From assembly GCA_044347755.1 (NCBI GenBank), contig JBIKUE010000005.1, forward strand, positions 27,825-91,824: DNA of 64,000 nucleotides, written 5' to 3'. The position numbers were made by a program, and so were the translations under genes. The stretch comes from M3007 sp044347755 (GTDB lineage Bacteria; Bacteroidota; Bacteroidia; Chitinophagales; Saprospiraceae). The notes below the pieces were generated by a model that was given only the letters and a program-made list of their open reading frames with translations, was not told the origin of the DNA and did not search any database. Of the stretch, positions 17,689 through 26,428 are shown piece after piece (position 1 is the first letter of the stretch; each line of letters starts with the position of its first letter).

Positions 17689-20600
17689 ATGCATTACCCT
17701 TTTCAAGCATCCCGCTTAACCGTTTTAACCCTGCTCACCACATTGACCTTGCTGGCCATAGTAGCCTGCAAGTCTTTTGGGAAAAAGGAACAACCCACCA
17801 CCAACGTCAAAAACAAACCCAACACCGACATGCCTATTCCTGCCTTGCCGGCTGCTTCCGGCGACTATGCCGACGACTGGAAAATTGTAGATAGTCTTCA
17901 AGGCTTAGGACTCAATAAAAGTGCGCTGGAAAAAACAGAAGCCATTTATGTCCGGGCGCAAAAGGATAAAAACGGTCAGCAGGTTGTCAAAGCGCTCCTT
18001 TACCGGGGCAAGTTTATCACCATGCTGGATGAAGACGGCCTAACCAACGCCATCAACCTGATGGAAAAAGAGAGTCAGACTACTGCTCAGCCGGAAAAAT
18101 CAGTGCTTCAAAGCATTCTGGGACAGCTTTATGCCACCTATCTGCAAAATCAAGCGTGGAAAATCAAACAACGCACGCCCATTCCTGGTGGTGAAGGCGG
18201 TGATATCCTGACCTGGAGTGCAGATCAAATAGAAAAACATGCGCTGGAACTCTACGATGCTTCCGTAAGTAACGACGCCTTGTTGCGTGGCATCCCCATG
18301 GATCAGTTTAAAGACGTTCTTACGCCTGGCGCCAATGATTCCATCGGAAAATCCCCTCTACGCCCTACCCTCTTCGATTTATTGGCTCATCGTGCTTTAG
18401 CCCATTTTAGCAACGAACGTAGCTATCTCACCGAGCCCTCCTACGTATTTCAATTAAATAAAGAGAGCGATTTTGCAGAATGGCCATCTTTTTCACAAAA
18501 TAAATACGAAACCCAGGACGAAAACTCCGGAAAATGGCGCGCCATCCGGTTGTTCCAAAAAGTGCTTGGCGCACATAGCACTGCTCCAACCATCAACCAG
18601 GCTTCCCGCAAGCCGGCTTTGATCGATGCAGATCTATTAAGACTTCAATTTGTATACAACAACTCCGTGCTGGAGAATAAATCAGCTTTGTACCTCCAGG
18701 CATTGGAAAGACTTAAAAACTTTGCCGGCGGCCTGGCCTCAGAAGCAGAAGTCGCATACCACATCGCTACACATCTGTACAGCCTTGAAGGCGATAAAAA
18801 AGGAGAAAACACCAAACGCAGCGTTGCATTACTTAAAGAAGCTATTCAACGCTATCCGGACAGTTATGGCGCACAAATGAGCCAAAACCTGCTAAAAGCC
18901 ATCGAAAAGCCCGACTTGACTACCATGGTGGAGGAGGTTTCTCTGCCGGATCAACCGGTTTTGGTTCAAGTGAACTACAGGAACCTGAAAAAAGTTTGGG
19001 TTCGAGTAGTTAAAACCGACTTTGATCTGGAGCGCTGGGATGCATTGCCCTATCAGGAGCAATTCGAATGGTTAAAAAAACAGAAGCCGGAACAATCCCG
19101 CACCTGGGACATTCAGGACCCTGGTGATTATCAACCTCATCTGACTGAAATCTATCTGGATAAACTTCCATTGGGCAATTACTGGGTTCTGGTATCAGGA
19201 AGCGAAGACTTGCTGGCTAAGACAACCATGATTAGCTACGCCAATTTTGCTGTGTCTAATCTGGCTGCCGTAAGTTATCAGAATGATGGACAAACCCATT
19301 TTGTAACAGCGCACCGGAATACAGGCGCCCCATTGGCTGGCGTGCAATTGAGCTATTTCAGGACAGACTGGGACAGTGGTGTTCAAAAACTAAAGCTGGA
19401 AACAACCGTTAACAGTGATCGCGATGGGTTTGTATCCGGAAAAAACCTCCCGATTGGCCAAAATATGAGGGTATTGGCGCGTCAGGGTAACGACAGCCTT
19501 TGGCTCGGCCAGGCCTATAGTTATCGCAATGGCGACGGTGTAAATCCAGGCCCACAAGTGCATTTTTTTACAGACAGAAGCATTTACCGGCCCGGGCAAA
19601 CCGTCTATTTTAAAGGATTGGTTTTTGCTCCGTCATCAGGATCGAATAATACTCCTGCTATAGCCCCCAACCGCTCTGTTACCATTCGATTCCACGATGT
19701 CAATGGCCAGGTAAAAAACACCCTTAAACTGAAATCCAATGAATTTGGAACCATCCAGGGAAGCTTTGCCGCTCCATCTACCGGATTAACAGGAAATATG
19801 AGTCTCCGGGCTTCTGATGGTGCGAATGGTTATGCTTATTTTAGCGTGGAGGAATACAAACGCCCAAGATTTGAGGTGCTGATGAAGCCGGCTGAAGGCG
19901 CCATCCGGCTCAATGAAAAGATTATCATAAAAGGGGAGGCTAAAAATTATGCAGGAAGTGTTGTAGACGGGGCTCAGGTAAGCTATCGGGTTGTAAGGGG
20001 CACCAGATTCCCTTATTGGGATTATTGGTATAGCTGGCGTAAGATGCCTGCATTCAATACTCCGGAAATGGAAATCTCCAATGGTGTAACCACTACCGGC
20101 GTTGATGGCAGTTTTGCTATCCCATTCAATGCGATCCCGGATCTGAGTGTACCTAAAAAAGACAAACCGGTGTTTGACTACCAGGTGTTTGTTGATGTGA
20201 CAGACATTACCGGCGAAACCCGTAGTACTGAAACAATGGTAACGATTGGGTACACCGCATTACAGGTAGAATGGATGCTACCGGCGGAAATAGCCCTGGA
20301 CAGTTTGCGCAAAGTTGGTTTGCGCACCACCAATATGGCTGGCCAGGCTCAAGCAGCTACGGGTACTATTTCCATTCAAAAGTTGGTTGAACCCAAGGTT
20401 TTGTTCCGCAATCGTTTATGGGAACGTCCTGATTTGCCTGTCATTCAGAAAAATACTTTTGAAGGCCTGTTCCCGGATTTGGCCTGGAAAGATGAAGACA
20501 ATCCAGCCAATTGGGGTCGGGAAGACTTTACCCGTAGTGTGAAATTCAATACGGCCGATGCACAAATGGTGGATTTGCACGAAGGAAGAATGCAGGCAGG

Positions 20601-23600
20601 TTGGTATGTGGTTACCTTGAATACCAAGGATGCTTTTGGTGAAGCCATTGAAATCCAAAAATTTGTCAGAGCCTGGACGCCTGAAAATCGTTTTGAAGCA
20701 CCCGGTGTAGCCGTTGAAAAATCCGTTTTGGAACCCGGTGAAACGGCCAGGCTCAGCTTTGGTGGCAAACCGGAGGGATTGCACTTTTTCTTCGCACAAG
20801 TACAAAATGACAAAATGTTAAAGCCTGAATGGGTAAGCAGCAGGCTAAAAAACCTGAGCACGATCGAAATCCCCGTTCGGGAATCAGATCGGGGTGGTAT
20901 TCCTACCTATAGCTTTTGTGTTAAAAACAATCGCATTTATGGGGTGTACAACCTGAACCTGATCGTTCCCTGGAGCAACAAAGAACTGCAGATCAGTTAT
21001 GAAAGCTTCCGCGATAAACTTGCTCCAGGACAGCAGGAAGAATGGCGTATTAAGATCAGTGGTCCCAAAAAGGACAAGGTTGCTGCGGAGATGGTGGCTG
21101 CCATGTACGACGCATCATTGGATCAGTTCAGACCTCATCAGTGGTCTGTTTTGCCATATCCATCCTTCAGCACCTACCTCTACTTTAACACCGGGCATGG
21201 ATTTGGTGTGCAATCTGGTTTCATCCAATATGATTACTCAGAACCGGAAAGCAATCCATACCGGCAATATCCCGAGTTGAACCTGTTTGATTTCCCCATT
21301 TGGGGAAACCAGCGGGTTTACATGGCGAGGTCAATGGATAGAGTGGCTGCTGCAATGCCTGCTTCAGAAGGACTGGAAATGAAAAAAATGGACAGCGAGG
21401 AGGCTCCTGGCAACGGTGGTATGGCAGCACAGAAACCCGGGGCGCCACCAACCCAAGCGCCAGAACCCATCCGTGCAGAAACACCCAAGCCGCCTCCATC
21501 TATTCGCAAAAACCTGAACGAAACCGTATTTTTCTTCCCGGATCTTCGAACCGATGCCGATGGCAATGTGATTTTGAAGTTCACCATGAACGAAGCACTC
21601 ACCCGTTGGAAGTTGATGACTTACAGCCATACCAAAGAACTTCAACAAGTGTACGCCGAGAAGGAAGTGGTTACCCAAAAAGATCTGATGATCATTGCCA
21701 ATCCGCCCCGTTTCCTGCGCCAGGGAGATGAAATGGAGATTTCAGCCAAGGTGAGCAACCTCTCCAAAAACAAATTGGAAGGAAATGCAACTCTGGGACT
21801 ATCCAACGCACTTGACCTAAGCAATGTGGAAGCCGCCTTTGGCCTGGCCAAAAACAACCGAATCGCTCGCTTTTCGGTGTTACCTGGCCAATCAGCTGCT
21901 GTTTCCTGGCGTATTAAGGTGCCAGAGGACTATGCAGGCGCCATTACCTGGCAAATCACCGCTGCCGCCGGCAATTTTCAGGATGGAGAAGAAAGCACTA
22001 TTCCGGTAGTGTCTAATCGCATGTTGGTAACAGAAACGATGCCTATTGCGTTGCGAGGCAATCAAAATAAAACCTTCACATTCGAAAATCTGAAAGCGCA
22101 ACCGGAGAACTCCAGCCTGACCACCCATAAATACACCCTGGAATTTACCAGTAATCCGGTGTGGTATGCCGTGCAATCCCTACCCTACCTGATGGAATAC
22201 CCGCATGAGTGTTCCGAACAGATTTTCAGCCGGATGTATGCCAACACCCTTGCTTCCAGCGTGGTGGAAAAAATGCCTCAGATCAAACGGGTGTACGAAC
22301 GCTGGAAAGGAACCGATGCGATGAAGTCCAACCTGAGTAAAAATCAGGAACTGAAATATGCCTTGTTGGAAGAAACGCCATGGGTCATGGATGCCCAAAA
22401 TGAAGAACAACAAAAGCAAAACATTGCCCTGTTATTTGACCTGAATAAAATGGCTTCCGAACAGGAAAAAGCATTGCGCTCGCTCCGGGAACGTCAATTA
22501 AGCAGTGGTGGCTGGCCCTGGTTTTCTGGAGGTCAGGATAGCTGGTACATTACCCAATACATTGCTACCGGCTTTATGCACCTGCAAAAACTGGGTGCTT
22601 TTGACCCAAATAAGGACCAGCAAAGCAACCGGATGTTGGACAAAGCCATGAACTATTGTCAGGCCAAACTGAATGATCAATATGCTAAACTGGAATTAGA
22701 GGTGCAAAAAGGAAGGGCAAAATGGGAAGACGACCATCTGGACGGTATGGCCATCCAGTTCCTCTATCTGCAATCCTTTGCTCCGATGGACAAACCAAGC
22801 AAACAGATTGGCTATTACCTCGGTCAGGCTGAGAAATACTGGTTAAGTAAGGGGTTATACCAGGAAGGCATGCTAGCGCTGGCTTTTCATCGTTTTGGTC
22901 GGAAAGAAGCGGCACAACGCATCGTGGCAAGTTTGCGCGAACGGGCAACTATGAAAGAGGAATTAGGCATGTACTGGCCGGTTGACTGGGGATATTATTG
23001 GTATCAGTTGCCGGTAGAAACACAGGCATTAATGGTGGAAGTTTTCAGTGAAGTGGGCAACGATCCCAAGGCTGTGGAAGAGCTCCGAATCTGGTTATTG
23101 AAAAACAAACAGACCAATCGCTGGGAAAGCACCAAGGCTACGGCAGAAGCAGTATACGCCCTCTTGCTCAACAACGGACAAGCCAACAACTGGCTTTCCA
23201 ATACACAGACCGTTAAGGTTTCTATGGGCGACAAACCACTGAAGGTTGCTGAAGTAGAGCCGGGAACCGGGTACTTTAAACAAGCCTGGAATGGCGCAGA
23301 AGTCAAGCGGTCCTGGTCAGAGATCAAAGTGGAAAACCCCAACAGCAACATCGTTTGGGGGGCTGCATACTGGCAATATTTTGAAGATTTGGATAAAATC
23401 AAGGATTTCAAAAAAACGCCGCTCACCATTATCAAGCAATTGTATCTGGAAGAAAATTCAGCCACAGGACCTGTGCTGAAACTCATATCGGAAGGGCAAT
23501 CACTTAAACGCGGAGATAAAGTGAAAGTCCGCATCGAAATCCGGGTTGACCGCCCTATGGAGTTTGTACACTTGAAAGACATGCGTGCCGCAGGCCTGGA

Positions 23601-23838
23601 ACCAGTGAACGTGCTCAGCGGTTATCGTTGGCAGGGAGGTTTGGGTTATTATGAAAGTACCCGTGATCTGGCCACCCACTTTTTCATTGATTATCTGCCA
23701 ACCGGCACCTACGTATTTGAATACCCATTGGTGGTTTCCCTTCGTGGCGACATGAGTAATGGTATTACCACCATGCAGTGCATGTACGCACCGGAGTTCA
23801 CCAGCCATTCCAAGGGGGTAAGGGTCAAAGTTGATTAG
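17689..23838 (+). CDS. Alpha-2-macroglobulin family lipoprotein, large form
   Basis: 2049 residues. The N-terminus has a lipoprotein signal: hydrophobic core, then LLAIVAC with Cys27 as lipidation site. Residues about 45-405 form an alpha-helical, TPR-like extension found in the long Bacteroidota members. Macroglobulin domains follow (SIYRPGQTVYFKGLVF near 630 marks the MG3/MG4 area), then a Pro/Gln-rich linker near 1235-1270 (PGAPPTQAPEPIRAETPKPP), the ALTRWKLMTY segment, and the thioester domain with PHECSEQ: Cys1508 and Gln1511 are the thioester residues. A large receptor-like C-terminal region follows. Expected to be anchored in the envelope and to trap attacking proteases. It is a paralogue of the partial gene at 1-2904. 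Confidence 0.93.
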   Translation: MHYPFQASRLTVLTLLTTLTLLAIVACKSFGKKEQPTTNVKNKPNTDMPIPALPAASGDYADDWKIVDSLQGLGLNKSALEKTEAIYVRAQKDKNGQQVVKALLYRGKFITMLDEDGLTNAINLMEKESQTTAQPEKSVLQSILGQLYATYLQNQAWKIKQRTPIPGGEGGDILTWSADQIEKHALELYDASVSNDALLRGIPMDQFKDVLTPGANDSIGKSPLRPTLFDLLAHRALAHFSNERSYLTEPSYVFQLNKESDFAEWPSFSQNKYETQDENSGKWRAIRLFQKVLGAHSTAPTINQASRKPALIDADLLRLQFVYNNSVLENKSALYLQALERLKNFAGGLASEAEVAYHIATHLYSLEGDKKGENTKRSVALLKEAIQRYPDSYGAQMSQNLLKAIEKPDLTTMVEEVSLPDQPVLVQVNYRNLKKVWVRVVKTDFDLERWDALPYQEQFEWLKKQKPEQSRTWDIQDPGDYQPHLTEIYLDKLPLGNYWVLVSGSEDLLAKTTMISYANFAVSNLAAVSYQNDGQTHFVTAHRNTGAPLAGVQLSYFRTDWDSGVQKLKLETTVNSDRDGFVSGKNLPIGQNMRVLARQGNDSLWLGQAYSYRNGDGVNPGPQVHFFTDRSIYRPGQTVYFKGLVFAPSSGSNNTPAIAPNRSVTIRFHDVNGQVKNTLKLKSNEFGTIQGSFAAPSTGLTGNMSLRASDGANGYAYFSVEEYKRPRFEVLMKPAEGAIRLNEKIIIKGEAKNYAGSVVDGAQVSYRVVRGTRFPYWDYWYSWRKMPAFNTPEMEISNGVTTTGVDGSFAIPFNAIPDLSVPKKDKPVFDYQVFVDVTDITGETRSTETMVTIGYTALQVEWMLPAEIALDSLRKVGLRTTNMAGQAQAATGTISIQKLVEPKVLFRNRLWERPDLPVIQKNTFEGLFPDLAWKDEDNPANWGREDFTRSVKFNTADAQMVDLHEGRMQAGWYVVTLNTKDAFGEAIEIQKFVRAWTPENRFEAPGVAVEKSVLEPGETARLSFGGKPEGLHFFFAQVQNDKMLKPEWVSSRLKNLSTIEIPVRESDRGGIPTYSFCVKNNRIYGVYNLNLIVPWSNKELQISYESFRDKLAPGQQEEWRIKISGPKKDKVAAEMVAAMYDASLDQFRPHQWSVLPYPSFSTYLYFNTGHGFGVQSGFIQYDYSEPESNPYRQYPELNLFDFPIWGNQRVYMARSMDRVAAAMPASEGLEMKKMDSEEAPGNGGMAAQKPGAPPTQAPEPIRAETPKPPPSIRKNLNETVFFFPDLRTDADGNVILKFTMNEALTRWKLMTYSHTKELQQVYAEKEVVTQKDLMIIANPPRFLRQGDEMEISAKVSNLSKNKLEGNATLGLSNALDLSNVEAAFGLAKNNRIARFSVLPGQSAAVSWRIKVPEDYAGAITWQITAAAGNFQDGEESTIPVVSNRMLVTETMPIALRGNQNKTFTFENLKAQPENSSLTTHKYTLEFTSNPVWYAVQSLPYLMEYPHECSEQIFSRMYANTLASSVVEKMPQIKRVYERWKGTDAMKSNLSKNQELKYALLEETPWVMDAQNEEQQKQNIALLFDLNKMASEQEKALRSLRERQLSSGGWPWFSGGQDSWYITQYIATGFMHLQKLGAFDPNKDQQSNRMLDKAMNYCQAKLNDQYAKLELEVQKGRAKWEDDHLDGMAIQFLYLQSFAPMDKPSKQIGYYLGQAEKYWLSKGLYQEGMLALAFHRFGRKEAAQRIVASLRERATMKEELGMYWPVDWGYYWYQLPVETQALMVEVFSEVGNDPKAVEELRIWLLKNKQTNRWESTKATAEAVYALLLNNGQANNWLSNTQTVKVSMGDKPLKVAEVEPGTGYFKQAWNGAEVKRSWSEIKVENPNSNIVWGAAYWQYFEDLDKIKDFKKTPLTIIKQLYLEENSATGPVLKLISEGQSLKRGDKVKVRIEIRVDRPMEFVHLKDMRAAGLEPVNVLSGYRWQGGLGYYESTRDLATHFFIDYLPTGTYVFEYPLVVSLRGDMSNGITTMQCMYAPEFTSHSKGVRVKVD

Positions 23839-23853
23839 AAGGCTGGAGGTACA

Positions 23854-23901
23854 CGAAGGCGCGAAGGCACGAAGGCGCGAAGGCGCGAAGGCACGAAGAC
23901 A
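23854..23901 (+). repeat. 8-nt tandem array (CGAAGGCR)
   Basis: Six 8-nt units in a row, CGAAGGCG or CGAAGGCA, the last being CGAAGACA, 15 nt after the alpha-2-macroglobulin stop. A frame open through this array joins the downstream methyltransferase but encodes only Arg/Ala/Lys-rich repeat, so it is not treated as coding. The following 23902-24065 contains a GCGCCCCTAAAGAGGC dyad near 24040 and nothing else. Confidence 0.8.
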
Positions 23902-24065
23902 TAGAGGCTCAATGGGATATCCTGTTGGGCTTCCATGTGTTTTATTGGTTTTGTTTTTGATGCCGGATAATGAAAAATTGCCATCTCGGGCATCATCGGC
24001 AGCTAAACCTGCCGGTACATCAAATGCTACAAATGTTGCGCCCCTAAAGAGGCTTTTGCATCATC

Positions 24066-24101
24066 AAACCCTTCAAACCCCTAAAACCCTTCAAACCCTC
24101 C
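24066..24101 (+). repeat. 9-nt tandem array (AAACCCTTC) just upstream of a start codon
   Basis: Four 9-nt units: AAACCCTTC, AAACCCCTA, AAACCCTTC, AAACCCTCC. The array ends 5 nt before the ATG at 24107. One of seven such arrays or array-like repeats next to start codons in this window. Confidence 0.75.
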
Positions 24102-24106
24102 GTCCA

Positions 24107-24877
24107 ATGAATCCTCTCCCCAACCCATCCTTCAATTACAATGAAAAAGGCCAGCAATATTCTGGCCAGCGCAAAACAGATCCACGTATTGCAGCTCAGA
24201 TACACCGTTTCCTGGGCGATGCCAAAACAGTATTGAATGTTGGCGCAGGATCGGGCTCTTACGAACCTTTGGATCGGTATGTGGTGGCAGTGGAGCCCTC
24301 TAGCGTGATGCGCGCACAACGCATAGCCCTGGGCAGGCCGCCCGCTGTACATGGCACAGCAGATGCATTACCTTTTGATGACGACGCCTTTGATGCTTCC
24401 ATGGCCATTGCCACTGTGCATCACTGGCCGGATGTAGCTCGAGGACTGGCTGAAATGAGAAGGGTAACCAAAGGTTCGGTGGTTGTTATGAGTTTTGACC
24501 CGGATGCCTATGATGTTTACTGGACTGCTGAGTATTTCCCGGAATTACTGGCCGTTGAAAGTCGCCGCACACCAGCTATAAACCTCATTTGCGAAAGTCT
24601 GGGTGGTCAAACCCAAATTATTCCGGTAATCATACCTGTAGATTGTGTCGACGGATTCCAGGAAGCCTATTATGGCAGACCAGAGGCGTTTTTGGAACAA
24701 AAAGTGCGGCAATCTCAATCAGCCTGGAGTTTTTTACCTGAAGGACTGGAAGAGGTGCTGATTGAACGGTTGAGAAATGCGCTTGAATCCGGTGAATGGG
24801 ATAAAAAGTATGGACATTACCGATCCATGCCTGAGATGGCAGGATCCATTCGTTTAATCGTTTCAAACCCGGATTAA
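24107..24877 (+). CDS. Class I SAM-dependent methyltransferase (type 11)
   Basis: 256 residues from the ATG at 24107. The open frame reaches 23831, but the extra 92 residues are encoded by tandem repeats and are rejected. Motif I is VLNVGAGSGSYEP (about residues 43-55), followed by the acidic residue in VVAVEPS. The post-I region GTADALPFDDDAFDASMA and the HHWPDVARGLAEMRRV helix are typical of ubiquinone/menaquinone-type and small-molecule methyltransferases. Substrate unknown. It is followed after 2 nt by a second, interrupted methyltransferase frame, so both were probably one transcript. Confidence 0.85.
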   Translation: MNPLPNPSFNYNEKGQQYSGQRKTDPRIAAQIHRFLGDAKTVLNVGAGSGSYEPLDRYVVAVEPSSVMRAQRIALGRPPAVHGTADALPFDDDAFDASMAIATVHHWPDVARGLAEMRRVTKGSVVVMSFDPDAYDVYWTAEYFPELLAVESRRTPAINLICESLGGQTQIIPVIIPVDCVDGFQEAYYGRPEAFLEQKVRQSQSAWSFLPEGLEEVLIERLRNALESGEWDKKYGHYRSMPEMAGSIRLIVSNPD

Positions 24878-24879
24878 CC

Positions 24880-25515
24880 ATGGACAAGACGCAGGCTGCC
24901 ATAGAAGTATTTAATCGGCACGCAGAAGCTTATCAGGAACGTTACATGGATCAGGGCATGTATGCAGATGCGCTGACCTTTTTTGTCCGGCATCTGCCTG
25001 GTCTATATCCGCAAGTACTGGATGTGGCGTGTGGCCCTGGAAATATCACACGTTATATATGCAATCAACGCCCCGACATTCAGGCCACAGGCATTGATTT
25101 GGCTGAAAAGATGCTTGAACTGGCTCGTCAGAATAATCCAAAGGCGCATTTTGAATCTCTGGACGCCAGAGATATTGATCAGTTGGGACTGACCTTCCAC
25201 GGCATTATACTGGGCTTTATTCTACCCTATTTATCAAAATAGGAAACGGCTTTTCTGATACAAAAATGTGCCGAAAACCTGTGCCCGGAAGGCGTTTTGT
25301 ACCTGAGTACCATGGAGGACGCCTATGAAAAATCAGGCTACATACTGCCCAGTTCCGGCGTAGGACCTGCAGTTTATACCCATTACCATGAAGCCGCAGC
25401 CTTAAGGAAAATATTATCAGGGCAGGGTTTTCAAGTGATGTTTGAAGATCGGAAGCAGTACCAAAACGGTAAAGGAGAACCTGTAACGGATTTGATACTG
25501 GTAGCTAAGAAATGA
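24880..25515 (+). pseudogene. Class I SAM-dependent methyltransferase split by an in-frame TAG
   Basis: The frame from the ATG at 24880 stops at TAG 25240-25242 after 120 residues, then continues open in the same frame to TGA 25513-25515 (90 residues). The first part has motif I (VLDVACGPGNIT), the acidic GIDLAEKML and LDARDI. It ends at FILPYLSK, and the following ETAFLIQKCAENLCPEGVLY continues the standard fold (strand 4, helix D, strand 5). One codon, probably Glu, Gln or Lys, has become TAG. The full product would be 211 residues. The truncated one lacks strands 5-7 and should be inactive. A sequencing error cannot be excluded. The two halves are otherwise undamaged, so the event is recent. 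Confidence 0.75.
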
Positions 25516-25517
25516 TA

Positions 25518-25577
25518 ATTTTACCGCAGAGTCGCGTAGTTGCAGAGACGCTACTCCTCCGCGACTCTGCGGTAAAT
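25518..25577. repeat. Inverted repeat, family A copy 4 (short form)
   Basis: Between convergent genes, starting 3 nt after a TGA. Arms ATTTACCGCAGAGTCGCG-like and CGCGACTCTGCGGTAAAT; about 24-nt loop. Lacks the outer GTCTC arms of copies 1, 5 and 6. Confidence 0.8.
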
Positions 25578-25582
25578 CCCAA

Positions 25583-26164
25583 TCAAATCTGCTCCATCAA
25601 TTTCTCCTTCAACTGCTTAAACTCCTCTTCCGTGAGGATACCGGCCTCCTTCATTTCAGCCAGCTTTTTTATTTTATCCATCGCTTCTTCAGAGGGGGAT
25701 TTGGTCGACAGTTTTTCCTGGGCCATCTCCTGTACCACCTTTTTACCTTCTTCTATTTCTTTGTCATAGGAAGACCTGGCTTGTGTGAGGTCCAAATTTT
25801 CAAGCGTTCCGCCCTGATGCAAATGTTTGGCTACAATGCGCCCCAATGCCCAGGTGGAAGCGCCAGACAGCACCGGCATGCTCAATTCTCCCAGCAAGGT
25901 GCCAACCCCGGGTATGATTTTTACAAGGCTTGCGCCTAAACGGGCAACACTGCCCCCTGCTACGGCTGAAAGAATGTTTTTCCCAAGAGACTCAAAGAAA
26001 GGCACCTGGTAAACACCAGCCAATTGCCGGATCATATTGAATTGTACGGCACTAACCGCCACCAGATCTGCAGCAGGTAATGGGATCAAACCAGCGCCCA
26101 GCGAAAAGCCAACGTGGTTTTTAACAATTTCAGAAGCTTTGATATTTTTTTCGTCCTGGTTCAT
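25583..26164 (-). CDS. DUF697-like membrane-associated protein with C-terminal SHOCT domain
   Basis: 193 residues from the ATG at 26164; an extension to 26257 adds 31 residues that overlap no motif and run into repeat DNA. The N-terminal half (about 5-115) has SLGAGLIPLPAADLVAVSAVQ, Gly/Ala-rich hydrophobic hairpins and IPGVGTLLGEL, resembling DUF697, a domain often linked to GTPases. The C-terminal 30 residues (KIKKLAEMKEAGILTEEEF and the following KEKL) are a SHOCT motif, a short oligomerisation element. A charged helical linker joins them. No GTPase gene is adjacent. Function unknown; likely a membrane-associated oligomer. Confidence 0.65.
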   Translation of the reverse strand: MNQDEKNIKASEIVKNHVGFSLGAGLIPLPAADLVAVSAVQFNMIRQLAGVYQVPFFESLGKNILSAVAGGSVARLGASLVKIIPGVGTLLGELSMPVLSGASTWALGRIVAKHLHQGGTLENLDLTQARSSYDKEIEEGKKVVQEMAQEKLSTKSPSEEAMDKIKKLAEMKEAGILTEEEFKQLKEKLMEQI

Positions 26165-26195
26165 GAGTGAGTTTATAATCGTTAAGCGAATAATC

Positions 26196-26309
26196 GAGGG
26201 TGTCTCAAGAGTAATTTTTACCGCAGAGGCGGAGAGGTGTAAATAATGGATTGTCAAACTCTCTCTGCCTCTGCGGTAAAAATAAAAACATGACTTTTAA
26301 GACAGCCTC
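26196..26309. repeat. Inverted repeat, family A copy 5 (full form)
   Basis: Left end GAGGGTGTCTCAAGAGTAA then TTTTTACCGCAGAGGCGGAGAG. Right end CTCTGCGGTAAAAA, then CTTTTAAGACAGCCTC. The spacer (GGTGTAAATAATGGATTGTC) resembles that of copy 6, so the whole of about 113 bp is homologous, not only the arms. No target-site duplication is evident. The rest of 26310-26428 has only a GGTGCATTGCACC dyad at 26314-26326. Confidence 0.85.
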
Positions 26310-26428
26310 AAAGGTGCATTGCACCGACATGCTTGCACAAATGTGTGGGCAGGTGGTGGTTGATTTCCAGAATTAACGACGAACGCGGATATAAACGCCA
26401 TGAATCAGGGTGGGCATGAGACGGGTTA

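Noticed and set aside
23831..24106. N-terminal extension of the first methyltransferase
   Set aside because: Encoded by 8-nt and 9-nt tandem repeats giving Arg/Ala/Lys-rich low-complexity sequence; normal methyltransferase start is at 24107.
12147..25242. TAG reassigned to an amino acid in this organism
   Set aside because: TAG ends several intact genes at their natural C-termini (6612, 6736, 9564, 23836, 46144, 58408, 58584), with no homologous-looking sequence beyond. Local nonsense changes or errors are simpler.
26196..26309. Insertion-sequence ends
   Set aside because: No transposase is near any family A copy and no target duplications are visible; kept only as a possible non-autonomous element.
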